A stretch of 64,000 nt of DNA from Paenibacillus sinopodophylli (GCF_005930355.1 NZ_VDBO01000001.1:2632154-2696153), one strand, 5' to 3'; positions 34,538 through 44,060 are shown, numbered from the stretch's first letter. A program made the numbers and translations. The notes: generated by a model not told the origin, from the sequence alone.

Positions 34538-35701
34538 CTATCCTAATTCGTTTATTGAAACCCAGCGGCGCTCCGCGATTGAACGGTCTACCGCTTCGAG
34601 CACCTCTTGGCATTTCACGCCATCCACGAAGTTCGGCACTGGCTGGCGATTCTCGGCAAAAGCTTGCATCAGCTCGTGCATCTCATGCGTGAACGTGTGC
34701 TCATAGCCAATTGTATGCCCTGCCGGCCACCAGGCATCCATATAAGCATGTGACGGATCGGTCGCAAGTACGCGGCGGAAGCCCTGTACATCCTCAGCAT
34801 CATCCGTGAAATAGACCTGAAGCTCATTCATCCGCTCAAAGTCAAACTTGATGCTGCCTTTGCTGCCATTGATTTCGAATGCGTTCGTACAGCGGTGGCC
34901 TGCCGCAAAGCGTGTAGCTTCGAAGCTGCCCAGCGCCCCTCCTGCGAATCGAGTCATGAACAACGTCGCATCGTCAACGGTAACCTTGCCGCGTGGTCCG
35001 TCCTGGCTGCCTTTGGCGCTTAGTCCAGTCATAGTCGAAGCAATAGGCCGCTCCTTGATGAACGTCTCGCTCATACCGATCACTTCTTCAAACTCGCCTA
35101 CAAGGAAGCGTGCCATATCGATAAGATGTGCTCCTAAGTCGCCATGGGAGCCTGAACCTGCAATCTCCTTCTGCAAGCGCCAAACGAGCGGAAAGTTTGG
35201 ATCAATGATCCAGTCCTGAAGAAACACAGCACGGAAATGATAGATTTCGCCAAGACGTCCATCAGATATGAGCTTTTTGGCAAGCTGTACCGCTGGCGCG
35301 AAGCGATAGTTGAAGCCAACCATATGCTTGACACCTGCTTTCTCAGCTGCTTCAAGCATTTCGCGAGAATCCTCAAGCGTCAAAGCAAGCGGCTTCTCGC
35401 AGAAGATATGTTTGCCATTGGCAGCAGCTGCAAGCGCGATCGCCTTATGTGCATCGCTCGGCGCGTTAATGTCAATCAAGTCAATGTCTTCGCGCTTAAC
35501 AAGGTCTTTCCAATCGGTTTCGGAGCTTTGCCAGCCGAATTGAGCACGCGCTTGCTCCAAACCTTGCGGATCACGACCGCAGATTGCCGTCATCTCCGGC
35601 TTGATCGAATCCGGGAAGAACATCGGAAGCGCGCGGTATGCATTGCTGTGTGCCTTGCCCATAAACTTGTAGCCAACCATGCCAACTCTTACTTTATCCA
35701 T
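34538..35701 (-). CDS. Gfo/Idh/MocA-family NAD(P)-dependent oxidoreductase
   Basis: 387 residues. VRVGMVGYKFMGKAHSNAYR (nucleotide-binding turn) at the N-terminus, NGKHIFCEKPLALTLEDSRE with the EKP Lys, and SGSHGDLGAHLIDMARFLVG with the His/Asp pair typical of the C-terminal catalytic domain. Longer and only distantly similar to the other oxidoreductase in the operon. Start ATG 35701 is preceded by GAGAGGCGGTAGGTT. First structural gene after the LacI regulator, 102 bases downstream of it. Confidence 0.88.
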   Translation of the reverse strand: MDKVRVGMVGYKFMGKAHSNAYRALPMFFPDSIKPEMTAICGRDPQGLEQARAQFGWQSSETDWKDLVKREDIDLIDINAPSDAHKAIALAAAANGKHIFCEKPLALTLEDSREMLEAAEKAGVKHMVGFNYRFAPAVQLAKKLISDGRLGEIYHFRAVFLQDWIIDPNFPLVWRLQKEIAGSGSHGDLGAHLIDMARFLVGEFEEVIGMSETFIKERPIASTMTGLSAKGSQDGPRGKVTVDDATLFMTRFAGGALGSFEATRFAAGHRCTNAFEINGSKGSIKFDFERMNELQVYFTDDAEDVQGFRRVLATDPSHAYMDAWWPAGHTIGYEHTFTHEMHELMQAFAENRQPVPNFVDGVKCQEVLEAVDRSIAERRWVSINELG

Positions 35702-35803
35702 AACCTACCGCCTCTCATAAGCGTAAACGGGTAAGCTGCACTTACGCTGCTTGCCGTTTCGCGTTCGAACTGAAGTGGAGCTCCGCTCCTTTGTACTGAG
35801 CGT

Positions 35804-36862
35804 TCATTCATGCCCTGATGTTTCTCTAACCATCAATTGGACGGGCAGCAGGCTGCTAACTGCATCTGCTCTTTGTTCCCCATCAAGCAGCTTCGCCGCT
35901 GCCAGCTTACCCATCTCATAGAAGGGTACAGCAACCGTTGAGAGTCGTGGACTAATAATACGGGAGCCGTCTGAATCATCATATCCGACCATCGCATACT
36001 GCTTGCCCGCTTCAAGTCCACGCTCCCGCAAGCCCTGCATCAAGCCGATCGCCATCCGGTCATTTGCTGCGAATACGGCATCCACGACACCCGATCTAAT
36101 CTGTAAGGCAAGCTGCTCAGCTAATTCATAGCCGCTCTTGCGGCTGTAATTCCCAACATAAACTAGTTGGGAAACATAAGCGATCCCCTTCTCAACAAGC
36201 GCATTCTTATACCCTTCAAGCCTGTCTGCACTATTCGAGTATTGCAGCGGTCCATTGAGAAAGGCAATGCTTCTACAGCCCCGATCAATCAAATGCAGGA
36301 CAGCCTCCCTGCTTCCATTCCTATGGTCCGCATCCACAGCTGCATAATCAGCTTCCTCGAACCGCTGGTTAACTAAGCAGAAGGGGTAACCGCTTGCTTT
36401 CAGCTCTGCCAGCGCAGCACGTTCCTCCGGCACATCCTGTGAGCCGAGCACGATGCAAGCATCGATCTTTTGCGTCCGAAAAAGCTTCGCATAATCTCTA
36501 GCTCCATCCGGCTCTCTGAAGATAAGCAGCAGATCGTAGCCGCAGCGCTTTGCTGTTTCACCGATTCCACTCAATATCTCAGAGAAATAATAAGTGGAGA
36601 ATAGATGCACCTTAGGTACGAATGGTAAAATAACGCCAATATTTCCACTTTTACGTCTAGCAAATTGCTGTGCAAGCGCATTAGGGACATATCCGACCAC
36701 CGCTGCTGCCTGCAGTACCCGTTCTCTCGTCTCTTCTTTCAGAGGGCCAACATTGTTCAACACCCTAGACACGGTTGCCTCTGAGACACCGGCCAGCTTC
36801 GCTACTTCTTTCCTGCTAATAACGGATTGCCTCCTGAAATGGCTTTGATGGCATTTCTCCAT
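35804..36862 (-). CDS. LacI-family transcriptional regulator of the sugar-oxidoreductase operon
   Basis: Helix-turn-helix SRKEVAKLAGVSEATVSRVL with the hinge that reads the operator minor groove, then a periplasmic-binding-protein-like effector domain (IGVILPFVPKVHLFSTYYFS, VDAVFAANDRMAIGLMQGL, YDDSDGSRIISPRLSTVAVP). Coordinates use ATG 36862, but that codon has no ribosome site and would add 14 residues before the HTH. A perfect AGGAGG at 36835-36830 sits nine bases before an in-frame ATT at 36820, exactly where LacI proteins normally begin, so initiation at ATT is likely. Two operator-like palindromes lie just upstream. Probably represses itself and the genes to 32610. Confidence 0.88.
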   Translation of the reverse strand: MEKCHQSHFRRQSVISRKEVAKLAGVSEATVSRVLNNVGPLKEETRERVLQAAAVVGYVPNALAQQFARRKSGNIGVILPFVPKVHLFSTYYFSEILSGIGETAKRCGYDLLLIFREPDGARDYAKLFRTQKIDACIVLGSQDVPEERAALAELKASGYPFCLVNQRFEEADYAAVDADHRNGSREAVLHLIDRGCRSIAFLNGPLQYSNSADRLEGYKNALVEKGIAYVSQLVYVGNYSRKSGYELAEQLALQIRSGVVDAVFAANDRMAIGLMQGLRERGLEAGKQYAMVGYDDSDGSRIISPRLSTVAVPFYEMGKLAAAKLLDGEQRADAVSSLLPVQLMVRETSGHE

Positions 36863-36902
36863 CTGCTATGTTCTGACTTATTTATGATGTCTATTCGCAT
36901 TT

Positions 36903-36939
36903 AATGTACACGCGTACATTATGTCATGAAAACGTTTCA
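36903..36939 (-). promoter_or_regulatory. two operator-like palindromes upstream of the LacI gene
   Basis: AATGTAC-ACGC-GTACATT (36903-36920) has perfect 7-base arms. TGAAAACGTTTCA (36927-36939) is a near-perfect dyad around CG, the general form of LacI-family operators and one base shorter than catabolite-response elements. Both are 40-120 bases before the candidate starts, suited to autoregulation. Confidence 0.5.
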
Positions 36940-37060
36940 TCGTCAATCCTGATTTCAACAATAGGCTCGGACCCAAGCTACTTACACACAACGCAAAACG
37001 ACCCCGTCCGCGAAATCCACAGATGAGGTCATGATCACTAAAGCCTTTCTTACCACAGTC

Positions 37061-38128
37061 TTACTTCTTGGCAATCTCATTAATCCAATCGAATACGGCA
37101 GAGAGGGCATTTGCTTCCTCGCTCATGTTCATCCGCTCGATATATGCCGCACGGTTAGCATACACAAGGGCAGCGCGCTCCTCGAGCGTCACCGCCGTGA
37201 GCTTCTCTTCATAGAGAATTTCGGCGAATCCTGACTTCTCGAATGACTGCGCGTTCAGAATCTGATCGCCGCGGCTCTGCTCCTTCGTTAGCGGAATAAG
37301 CAGCATCGGCTTCTTCAACGAAAGAAACTCGAAAATCGAATTGGAGCCTGCGCGTGAAATGACCAGATCGGTCATGGCCAGCAAATCAGGCAATTGCTCG
37401 TTCACATATTCGAATTGCTTGTAACCAGGCATCACAATCGATGGATCAACTTGATTTTTGCCGCATAAATGTACGATCTGAAATTGTTTGGTTAGAGCTG
37501 TCAGTGACTGCCTTACCGCTGTATTGATCTTTCGTGCGCCAAGGCTTCCGCCCATAATCAATATAATCGGCTTGCTTCTCGTAAACCCACAGAAGGCTCT
37601 GCCGCGGTCTGCGTTGCCCTGCTTTACTTCCTCGCGGATAACAGCTCCAACATGCCTGCTCTTGTCAGCCTTCAGCATGCCTCCCGTCTCAGGGAAGGTC
37701 GTACACACTCCTGTAGCGAAAGGAATCGAAATGCGGTTAGCAAGCCCCGGCGTCAAATCCGATTCATGAATGAGCAGAGGCACCTTGTTCAGCCAAGCGC
37801 CCAGCACAACGGGTACGGACACGAAGCCTCCCTTGGAGAAGATCACACTCGGTTTATTCTTTTTAATAAGACGATACGCCTGAAAAAGCCCCTTTACGAC
37901 CTTGAAGGGGTCTTTAATGTTCTGCATATCAATATACCTTCTTAGCTTGCCAGTCGAAATAGGGAAGTACTTGACCTGCGGGATCGTCGCAATCAGCTGG
38001 CGTTCAATGCCGCTCTCCGACCCGATATATTGGACTGACCAGCCCTCCTCCAAAAACCGCGGGATTAAGGCCAAATTAACGGTAACGTGTCCGGCTGAGC
38101 CTCCACCGGTGAACATGATTGTTTTCAT
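37061..38128 (-). CDS. murG: MurG-family glycosyltransferase (lipid II synthesis)
   Basis: 355 residues. [20 protein letters not shown] is the GGGxxGH donor loop; [50 protein letters not shown] and [13 protein letters not shown] are MurG motifs for the acceptor and UDP-GlcNAc sites. MurG adds GlcNAc to lipid I on the inner membrane face. It lies alone, not in a division-wall cluster, and resembles the second MurG-type protein present in several Bacillales, so it may be a paralogue rather than the housekeeping copy. Start ATG 38128. Confidence 0.85.
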   Translation of the reverse strand: MKTIMFTGGGSAGHVTVNLALIPRFLEEGWSVQYIGSESGIERQLIATIPQVKYFPISTGKLRRYIDMQNIKDPFKVVKGLFQAYRLIKKNKPSVIFSKGGFVSVPVVLGAWLNKVPLLIHESDLTPGLANRISIPFATGVCTTFPETGGMLKADKSRHVGAVIREEVKQGNADRGRAFCGFTRSKPIILIMGGSLGARKINTAVRQSLTALTKQFQIVHLCGKNQVDPSIVMPGYKQFEYVNEQLPDLLAMTDLVISRAGSNSIFEFLSLKKPMLLIPLTKEQSRGDQILNAQSFEKSGFAEILYEEKLTAVTLEERAALVYANRAAYIERMNMSEEANALSAVFDWINEIAKK

Positions 38129-38216
38129 GAATGACTAGCCACCTATCGTTTTTTATCCATTTATTATACGGGTAAACCTGTTTTTTAGCACTGAAAATCA
38201 TATGGATTCTTACATG

Positions 38217-38266
38217 CAAAAGCATCCTCAGCGCCTCACGCTGCTGCGCGAAGGACCGAGGATGCT
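38217..38266 (-). terminator. terminator of prfC
   Basis: Minus strand: AGCATCCTC and GAGGATGCT pair at the ends of a GC-rich hairpin (38266-38221) and are followed by TTTTGC. Confidence 0.75.
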
Positions 38267-38289
38267 GTCAGCTTACTATTGTGGATCGC

Positions 38290-39876
38290 TTATGGCGCAG
38301 TTTCCAAAAACTTGGATGTCGGGTTTTTGTCAATGGCCGTACGCATCGCATATTCATTCTCGAACAAGACAACAAAATTGCCCTTCTTGTCCTTAACAAG
38401 CGTCGTATTAATACGGAATTTGCCGGGATCGATATTATCGTCGACAATCCAACGTGCGAATTGGAACTGCATGCGATGCAATTGAATGTCCACGCCGTAC
38501 TCCGCTTTCATCCGATGCTCGAATACCTCGAATTGCAAGTGACCGACAACGCCGAGAATCGTCTCATCGAAGTTGCCCGTAGAGTGGAACACCTGAATGG
38601 TGCCTTCCTCTGTCAATTGGTCTATGCCCTTCTGGTACTGCTTATGCTTCAGTGCGTTTTTGACGGTAACTTTAGCGAATATCTCCGGAGAGAACGTCGG
38701 CAGCTCATCGAACACGACCTCGCCGCCTTGCGATAAGGAATCGCCGATTCGAAATATACCGGGATCGAACAAGCCGATAATATCGCCGGGATAGGCTGTA
38801 TCGACAATATCACGATCCTGCGCAAGAAATTGCTGCGGCTGTGCCAGCTTAATATCTTTGCCATTGCGCACATGGCGAACGCTCATGCCTCTTTCGAATT
38901 TGCCCGAGCAAATCCGAAGGAAAGCAATACGGTCGCGGTGCGCCGGATTCATGTTTGCTTGGATTTTGAACACGTATCCTGTGAACTTCTCATTCGTCGG
39001 TTCTACCTGTCCAGTCGTACTATTACGCGAGGTTGGCTTTGGCGCCAGCTGCAGGAAGTTCTCAAGGAACGTCTGCACGCCGAAGTTGTTAACGGCGCTT
39101 CCGAAGAATACAGGTGTCAGTTCTCCTGCCTGTACTTTCTCGAAATCAAATTGATCGCCGGCAACGTCAAGCAGCTCCAAATCACCGATAAGCTGGTCGG
39201 TCAAATAATCGCCAGCCATCTCACGGATAATGGGATCGTTGTAATCACTCACCGAACGAACCTCTATCGTTGAATGGTCATTGCCTTGGAACAGCTCGAC
39301 TTGGGTTTTCATACGGTCGTAGACGCCGCATAGCTCGCGTCCCATCCCAATCGGCCAGTTCATCGGTACGGCACGGATGCCGAGTACCCGCTCCAGCTCC
39401 TCCATCAGCTCAAACGGGCTTTGTCCTTCGCGGTCAAGCTTGTTGATGAAGGTGAAGATCGGAATGCCCCGCTTGCGGCAAACCTGGAAGAGCTTAATCG
39501 TCTGAGCCTCCACACCTTTGGCAACGTCAATAAGCATGACGGCGCTGTCGGCTGCGGTAAGCGTGCGGTAAGTATCTTCACTGAAATCTTGGTGACCAGG
39601 TGTATCGAGAATATTAACGCGATGGTCTAGATAATCGAACTGCATCACGCTGGACGTTACAGATATTCCCCGTTGCTTCTCGATTTCCATCCAGTCAGAT
39701 GTTGCATGTCGGCTCGCTTTACGCGCCTTGACTGACCCTGCAAGCCGAATGGCTCCTCCGAATAGGAGGAGCTTCTCAGTTAGGGTCGTTTTCCCAGCAT
39801 CAGGGTGAGAGATAATCGCGAACGTGCGGCGCTTATCGACTTCCTGTTTTATTTCTTCACTTAACGATTGGCTCAT
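38290..39876 (-). CDS. prfC: peptide chain release factor 3
   Basis: 528 residues from ATG 39876 (AAGGGAAG upstream; an in-frame extension of 38 codons has no site). GTPase domain with ISHPDAGKTTLTEKLLLFGG (G1), RGISVTSSVMQF (G2), LDTPGHQDFSEDTYR (G3) and FINKLDREGQ (G4); the HP-D-AGKTT wording and RTLTAADSAVMLIDVAKGVE are specific to RF3 rather than EF-G. RF3 removes RF1/RF2 from the ribosome after peptide release. Beta-barrel domains follow (FKIQANMNPAHRDRIAFLR). Downstream of zwf by 40 bases on the same strand. Confidence 0.94.
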   Translation of the reverse strand: MSQSLSEEIKQEVDKRRTFAIISHPDAGKTTLTEKLLLFGGAIRLAGSVKARKASRHATSDWMEIEKQRGISVTSSVMQFDYLDHRVNILDTPGHQDFSEDTYRTLTAADSAVMLIDVAKGVEAQTIKLFQVCRKRGIPIFTFINKLDREGQSPFELMEELERVLGIRAVPMNWPIGMGRELCGVYDRMKTQVELFQGNDHSTIEVRSVSDYNDPIIREMAGDYLTDQLIGDLELLDVAGDQFDFEKVQAGELTPVFFGSAVNNFGVQTFLENFLQLAPKPTSRNSTTGQVEPTNEKFTGYVFKIQANMNPAHRDRIAFLRICSGKFERGMSVRHVRNGKDIKLAQPQQFLAQDRDIVDTAYPGDIIGLFDPGIFRIGDSLSQGGEVVFDELPTFSPEIFAKVTVKNALKHKQYQKGIDQLTEEGTIQVFHSTGNFDETILGVVGHLQFEVFEHRMKAEYGVDIQLHRMQFQFARWIVDDNIDPGKFRINTTLVKDKKGNFVVLFENEYAMRTAIDKNPTSKFLETAP

Positions 39877-39916
39877 GCTTGACTTCCCTTCATTACGTAA
39901 GGTATGCGGGCAGCGG

Positions 39917-41482
39917 TTATTTGCCGCTGTTCGAAACCCAAATAACTTTATCTTCCTCTTGTCCGTTAACCGGCCACCAATGGAAGCCATCTTCCTTCAG
40001 CATCTGATTCGCTGCATCCGGGCCCCATGATCCTGCAGGGTATAGCTTCAAATCGCTTTTCTCCTCGCGCCAAGCCTGTGCGATTCGATCAACGAATGCC
40101 CACGCTTGCGACACTTCGTCCCAGCGTGTGAAGTAAGTTGAATCTCCGCGTGCTGCATCATGAATCAGACGCTCATAAGCCTCTGGCGTGTTCAGCCCGA
40201 TTTGGCAGCTCTGGCAGAATTCCATCGCTACTGGTTGAACAGAGTTGTTCTCACCAGGCGTTTTTGCATTTACTTTAATATATATGCCCTCAAGCGGATT
40301 TACGCGAATAACGAGCAGGTTTGGTGCCAAATCATGACGCTGTGCGAACAATACATTCTGCGGCATGGATTTGAATTCAATAACGATCTCCGTTGTTTTG
40401 ACTGGAAGACGCTTGCCTGTTCGAATGTAGAACGGCACGCCTGCCCAGCGGAAATTATCAACGAATACTTTGGCAGCGAAATACGTTTCAGTCGTAGAAT
40501 CCTCGCCGACTGAATCCTCTTGGCGGTAGCCAGGAAGATCTTTCCCATGATGGCTGCCTTCGCTGTATTGTCCACGCACAACGTTATCGCGTACTTCTTC
40601 ACTCGTCTTATAGTTGCGCAGAGAGCGGAGTACCTTTACCTTCTCATCACGAATATCTTCACCATGCAAACGGCTTGGCGGCTCCATAGCGATCATCGTC
40701 AGCATTTGCAGCATATGGTTCTGTCCCATATCGCGCAAAGCGCCTGACTTGTCATAATAACCGCCGCGATCCTCTACACCAACCGTTTCTGAAAGCGTAA
40801 TTTGAACGTTAGCAATATGGTTATTATTCCACAGCGGCTCGAAAAATGCGTTCGCGAAACGAATGACTTGAATGTTCTGAACCATTTCCTTGCCGAGATA
40901 ATGGTCAATCCGGTAGATCTCTTCTTCTTTGAATACTTGGTTGATTTGCTCATTCAGCTTCTGTGCAGAAGGAAGATCATAACCGAAAGGCTTCTCAATG
41001 ACGACGCGGTGCCAACCCGTTGATTCAAGCAAACCGCCGTCGCGAAGGTTGAATGATACCGGACCAAACAGCGATGGAGCAAGCGCTAAATAAAACAGAC
41101 GGTTGCCTGGAATGTTGAATTTGGCATCAAGCTGCTCAGACAAGTGGCTAAGCTCGCGGAATCCTTCCACATCGTTAATGTCTAACGACATATAGACGAA
41201 ATGCTCAGCGAATCGATTCCATAGCTCAGCATCATCCGCTTTATAACGACAAAATTCTACGATTGATTCATACAGGTCCTCGCGGAATTGCTCATTTGTG
41301 CGTGGACGTCTTGCAAGGCCAACTACTGCAAAGTTCTCAGAAAGTTTGCCTTCTTTATATAAACTGAAAAGGGCTGGAAACAGCTTGCGCCGAGCCAAAT
41401 CGCCCGTTGCTCCGAACAGATAATAAACAGCGCCCTCTGCGGAGACGGATTCTAGAGTATTCGTATATGTCATTTGCCTCAT
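39917..41482 (-). CDS. zwf: glucose-6-phosphate 1-dehydrogenase
   Basis: About 521 residues. YYLFGATGDLARRKLFPALF holds the NADP-binding GxxGDLxxRK; the substrate-binding signature RIDHYLGKEMVQNIQVIRFA and the catalytic His in DHYLGKE region are intact; RTGKRLPVKTTEIVI and ANQMLKEDGFHWW near the end are as expected. Catalyses the first step of the oxidative pentose phosphate pathway. ATG 41482 has AGGG five bases upstream; ATG 41473 and GTG 41512 are alternatives. No gnd or pgl gene adjoins it. Confidence 0.95.
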   Translation of the reverse strand: MRQMTYTNTLESVSAEGAVYYLFGATGDLARRKLFPALFSLYKEGKLSENFAVVGLARRPRTNEQFREDLYESIVEFCRYKADDAELWNRFAEHFVYMSLDINDVEGFRELSHLSEQLDAKFNIPGNRLFYLALAPSLFGPVSFNLRDGGLLESTGWHRVVIEKPFGYDLPSAQKLNEQINQVFKEEEIYRIDHYLGKEMVQNIQVIRFANAFFEPLWNNNHIANVQITLSETVGVEDRGGYYDKSGALRDMGQNHMLQMLTMIAMEPPSRLHGEDIRDEKVKVLRSLRNYKTSEEVRDNVVRGQYSEGSHHGKDLPGYRQEDSVGEDSTTETYFAAKVFVDNFRWAGVPFYIRTGKRLPVKTTEIVIEFKSMPQNVLFAQRHDLAPNLLVIRVNPLEGIYIKVNAKTPGENNSVQPVAMEFCQSCQIGLNTPEAYERLIHDAARGDSTYFTRWDEVSQAWAFVDRIAQAWREEKSDLKLYPAGSWGPDAANQMLKEDGFHWWPVNGQEEDKVIWVSNSGK

Positions 41483-41611
41483 TCTTTCCCTATGTATTTT
41501 ATACAGCTTCACATGTTATGTAGTTTAGCATATCCAACTATAATTCGCTATTCTACTCGGCATAAAAAATACTGATAAGTTCCGTTACTATTTCTAATCA
41601 GAAAGTCGTTT

Positions 41612-42445
41612 TCAGTCATTTTCAACCGTGGAAACGCTATACTCACCTGTTATCACAGGTATTCCGATTGTTAATTCCGTATTATCGGTATCGGTATCTT
41701 TATGCAAGGCCACTTGCAAATTGGCAGATTTGCCATTTTCGACAGCAATTACGGAATGCAGCATCGGGGTATATAAGGTTTCACTGATTGTGCCCGTATC
41801 CTCGTAGCGGTCAACAGCCTTTGCATCCGTAAGTCTGCTCAGCCTTAGTAATGTATGCTCATGCTTCGCATAACCTTGTACCTTCATGCTGCTTGTGAAA
41901 GCAGGCGAAATGAGCGCAATCTGTGATGAAATATCGGCTGATTGCTGCAGCAGGCTGTTTCTTTGTAGGCTCGCGTTAGGAGTGGTCTCCAGTAGGATCA
42001 TAAGCTGCTCGCTTTGATTGCCATTTTGGACGATGTGTACAGCGATGTTCCCGCCATACTTATTAACCGTTCCGGATACCGTCTTCCCTTCGTTACGTAC
42101 GACCTTATTCACGACTTCTCCCTGCTCCTCTATAAATAGCTTGTCCACTAGCTCCCGCATCGTCCCGACCTTGCCTGTCACGTTCCAGCGGATCGACCAG
42201 GCGGCACCAGAAGAGCCGCTCTTCAACTGATCATCGCTCCATTCCCATAGAGCCTTCAAATCATGCTGCAAAAGCTGCTCGGAAGGGGTTGTTTCCCCTG
42301 GCGCTCGATCTGCCTGCCATATCGCCCATATTGCACACGCGGTAATAACGAGCAGTGCAAGCAGAACGCCTCTTTTTGTCCGCTTAGCACGCTCCTTTGC
42401 TGACATACGATGTCTCACTGGTACGTTTTGATTCGGAATGTACAT
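41612..42445 (-). CDS. membrane-anchored extracytoplasmic protein, YwmB-like possibility
   Basis: 277 residues from ATG 42445, preceded by GGACAGGAGCGAAAATC. A basic N-terminus (RHRMSAKERAKRTKRG) precedes one transmembrane helix (VLLALLVITACAIWAIW, about residues 27-43) and an outside domain of about 230 residues rich in beta strands (TVSGTVNKYGGNIAVHIVQN). Length, topology and the long fold outside the membrane recall YwmB-type proteins of Bacillales, but the match is weak and the name should not be relied on. Expressed divergently from the gene at 42550. Confidence 0.5.
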   Translation of the reverse strand: MYIPNQNVPVRHRMSAKERAKRTKRGVLLALLVITACAIWAIWQADRAPGETTPSEQLLQHDLKALWEWSDDQLKSGSSGAAWSIRWNVTGKVGTMRELVDKLFIEEQGEVVNKVVRNEGKTVSGTVNKYGGNIAVHIVQNGNQSEQLMILLETTPNASLQRNSLLQQSADISSQIALISPAFTSSMKVQGYAKHEHTLLRLSRLTDAKAVDRYEDTGTISETLYTPMLHSVIAVENGKSANLQVALHKDTDTDNTELTIGIPVITGEYSVSTVEND

Positions 42446-42549
42446 GATTTTCGCTCCTGTCCTCTCGGAATGGGTAAACATCCATACACGTTAGCCTGTA
42501 GGTGAATACACTGGTTGCAGGAAGGATTAAATGGAGGTGTCATTAGCAG

Positions 42550-42918
42550 ATGGAACCTATTTTTCCATTGCATGAGGAAGTCGTCAGCCGCTTCTGCGGG
42601 TATCCCGTATGTGTTGTTATGAATGACGGTTCCCGTCATGTAGGCATACTTAGCTCCTGTACTGGAGGCAAAGTACTGCTTAATGCAGAAGCAGGCGGGC
42701 ATGAGGTCAATGTAACGCAAACGCAGCCGGCTGTTTCAAAAAAGAAAAAAGGCGGTAAAGGTAAGAAAGAGCTTCAGCCGAAGGCTGCACTACCCGAGGC
42801 GCAAACGCAGGCTTATCCTTACGATCCCTATTACTACGCGCCGCAGCCTTATTATCCATGGGGCAGAGCGCTGGCGCTTGATTTCGCGCTTGTCGCCTTT
42901 CTATTCCTGCTGTTGTAA
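42550..42918 (+). CDS. small protein with Sm-like N-terminus and C-terminal membrane helix
   Basis: 122 residues from ATG 42550; TGGAGGTGTC lies ten bases upstream. The first ~50 residues (YPVCVVMNDGSRHVGILSSC, TGGKVLLNAEAGGHEVNV) look like a small Sm/Hfq-type beta barrel, as in several spore-associated or membrane proteins of Paenibacillus. A Lys-rich linker (KKKKGGKGKK) and a Tyr/Pro-rich stretch (YPYDPYYYAPQPYYP) lead to one C-terminal hydrophobic helix (ALALDFALVAFLFLLL). No named family. The Tyr/Pro-rich tail is reminiscent of coat proteins; that is inference. Confidence 0.6.
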   Translation: MEPIFPLHEEVVSRFCGYPVCVVMNDGSRHVGILSSCTGGKVLLNAEAGGHEVNVTQTQPAVSKKKKGGKGKKELQPKAALPEAQTQAYPYDPYYYAPQPYYPWGRALALDFALVAFLFLLL

Positions 42919-42923
42919 TTATC

Positions 42924-42959
42924 AAAGCGGCTTACCCTATCAAGTGAGGCCGCTTTTTT
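42924..42959 (+). terminator. terminator of the Sm-like protein gene
   Basis: AAAGCGGC and GCCGCTTT close a hairpin with further pairing (TTAC/GTGA), followed by six T. Confidence 0.88.
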
Positions 42960-43059
42960 CATTTTCATTCATCTGCCTGACAGATTTCGCCAACCTTTTC
43001 ATCCGCTATATAGTATGCTCTCGCTGGAGTGGTTTAACAATTTAGAGAGGAGATGACCT

Positions 43060-43746
43060 ATGAACTCATCTATTCGTTCCATCAGAAGCATTGAACGATC
43101 TTCTGCATATACGCCTGTTCAAGCCGTCAGCCCTTACGCCTTCTATCCTTACCGTGACGGCGAGCCTCAGCAGCAGCCAGAGCACAATGACGAATGGAGC
43201 CGTATGTTCCATCATGCTGCGAGCAGTGCAGCAGCTTGGCTGCAAACAGCGAGGCAATCCCAGCTAGCGTTACATCAGCTATCCAACAAGCTTGTCCGTG
43301 AGCTAGAGAATGAACAGCCTATCGAAGACAGCTTAGATCAACTGGCTACCCTAGTCAATGACTTAGAAAACCAATATAAACGCGGAAAGCGTGATTTAAA
43401 CCCTGAGCTGTGGTCAGGCATCGAGCAGGCGTTGCGCCATCCGGCCATTACGGAGATCGGTATGCACCGAGATGTGAAGACCCTGCAATGGACAATCGAG
43501 CACCCATCGCCTGAGACGTCCGGTCTGCCACAAGTCAATGCTGAACGCATGAAGCGTCTCTTAGTAGGAACAAGCGGATTGCTGACTGACATCAAGGTCG
43601 CGTTAGCCTATACCGAGCAACAAAAACCGGAAGACCTGCTTCAACCGGAGCTGACCTCAACCTTGCCTTATGCCGCTTATTATCATTCCGTTCAAACTTA
43701 CACACCAGTGCCGTATGTCGGACTTATCATCAATCAATATTTATAA
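43060..43746 (+). CDS. hypothetical protein, 228 residues
   Basis: ATG 43060 follows AGAGAGGAGATGACCT. Composition is Gln/Ser/Pro-rich at the ends (YPYRDGEPQQQPEHNDEWSR near residue 30; YAAYYHSVQTYTPVPYVGLI at the end) with a helical, charged middle (LSNKLVRELENEQPIEDSLD, LATLVNDLENQYKRGKRDLN). No signal peptide, membrane segment or known domain. It lies 141 bases after the Sm-like gene on the same strand but behind a terminator, so it has its own promoter. Proline-tyrosine ends again resemble spore or coat proteins; unassigned. Confidence 0.6.
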   Translation: MNSSIRSIRSIERSSAYTPVQAVSPYAFYPYRDGEPQQQPEHNDEWSRMFHHAASSAAAWLQTARQSQLALHQLSNKLVRELENEQPIEDSLDQLATLVNDLENQYKRGKRDLNPELWSGIEQALRHPAITEIGMHRDVKTLQWTIEHPSPETSGLPQVNAERMKRLLVGTSGLLTDIKVALAYTEQQKPEDLLQPELTSTLPYAAYYHSVQTYTPVPYVGLIINQYL

Positions 43747-43767
43747 CAAATGGTATGTGCATCGTAC

Positions 43768-43815
43768 GAGCCCAATTTCCTAAAAGCTTGACAGGGCAAT
43801 GGGCTCTATTCTGCT
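43768..43815 (+). terminator. weak terminator candidate after the hypothetical gene
   Basis: GAGCCCA (43768-43774) and TGGGCTC (43800-43806) pair across a 25-base loop and are followed only by TATTCT, so termination would be inefficient. The remainder of the 314-bp gap to moeA (43747-44060) holds no gene; it contains a short repeat, GTTCACTAA, near 44008 and 44026. Confidence 0.4.
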
Positions 43816-44060
43816 GTGACAGAAAAATTAAATATGAACTAACCCTCCGAACGTTGTTACCGCTGCTGCTTGATTCGTTTAACTTGTTTACAATTGCTTT
43901 TATTTTAGAACCGGATAGTAGGTTAGAGTAAAACTTGCTTGTCATTAATATTCGTCGCCTCAACCTCTATTTCCTTCCAAAAAAGTTTATTAATCCCTCA
44001 CCAAGTTCACTAATTGCTTATTGCGTTCACTAACTCCTCATCAAATCCATTGTTTCTTTG

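Noticed and set aside
37021..37060. Hairpin after murG as a terminator
   Set aside because: Only a six-pair stem with a 20-base loop and TTTTG; too weak to call.
43730..43963. 77-residue minus-strand frame after the hypothetical gene
   Set aside because: No ribosome site and it overlaps the end of a better-supported gene; composition is not protein-like.
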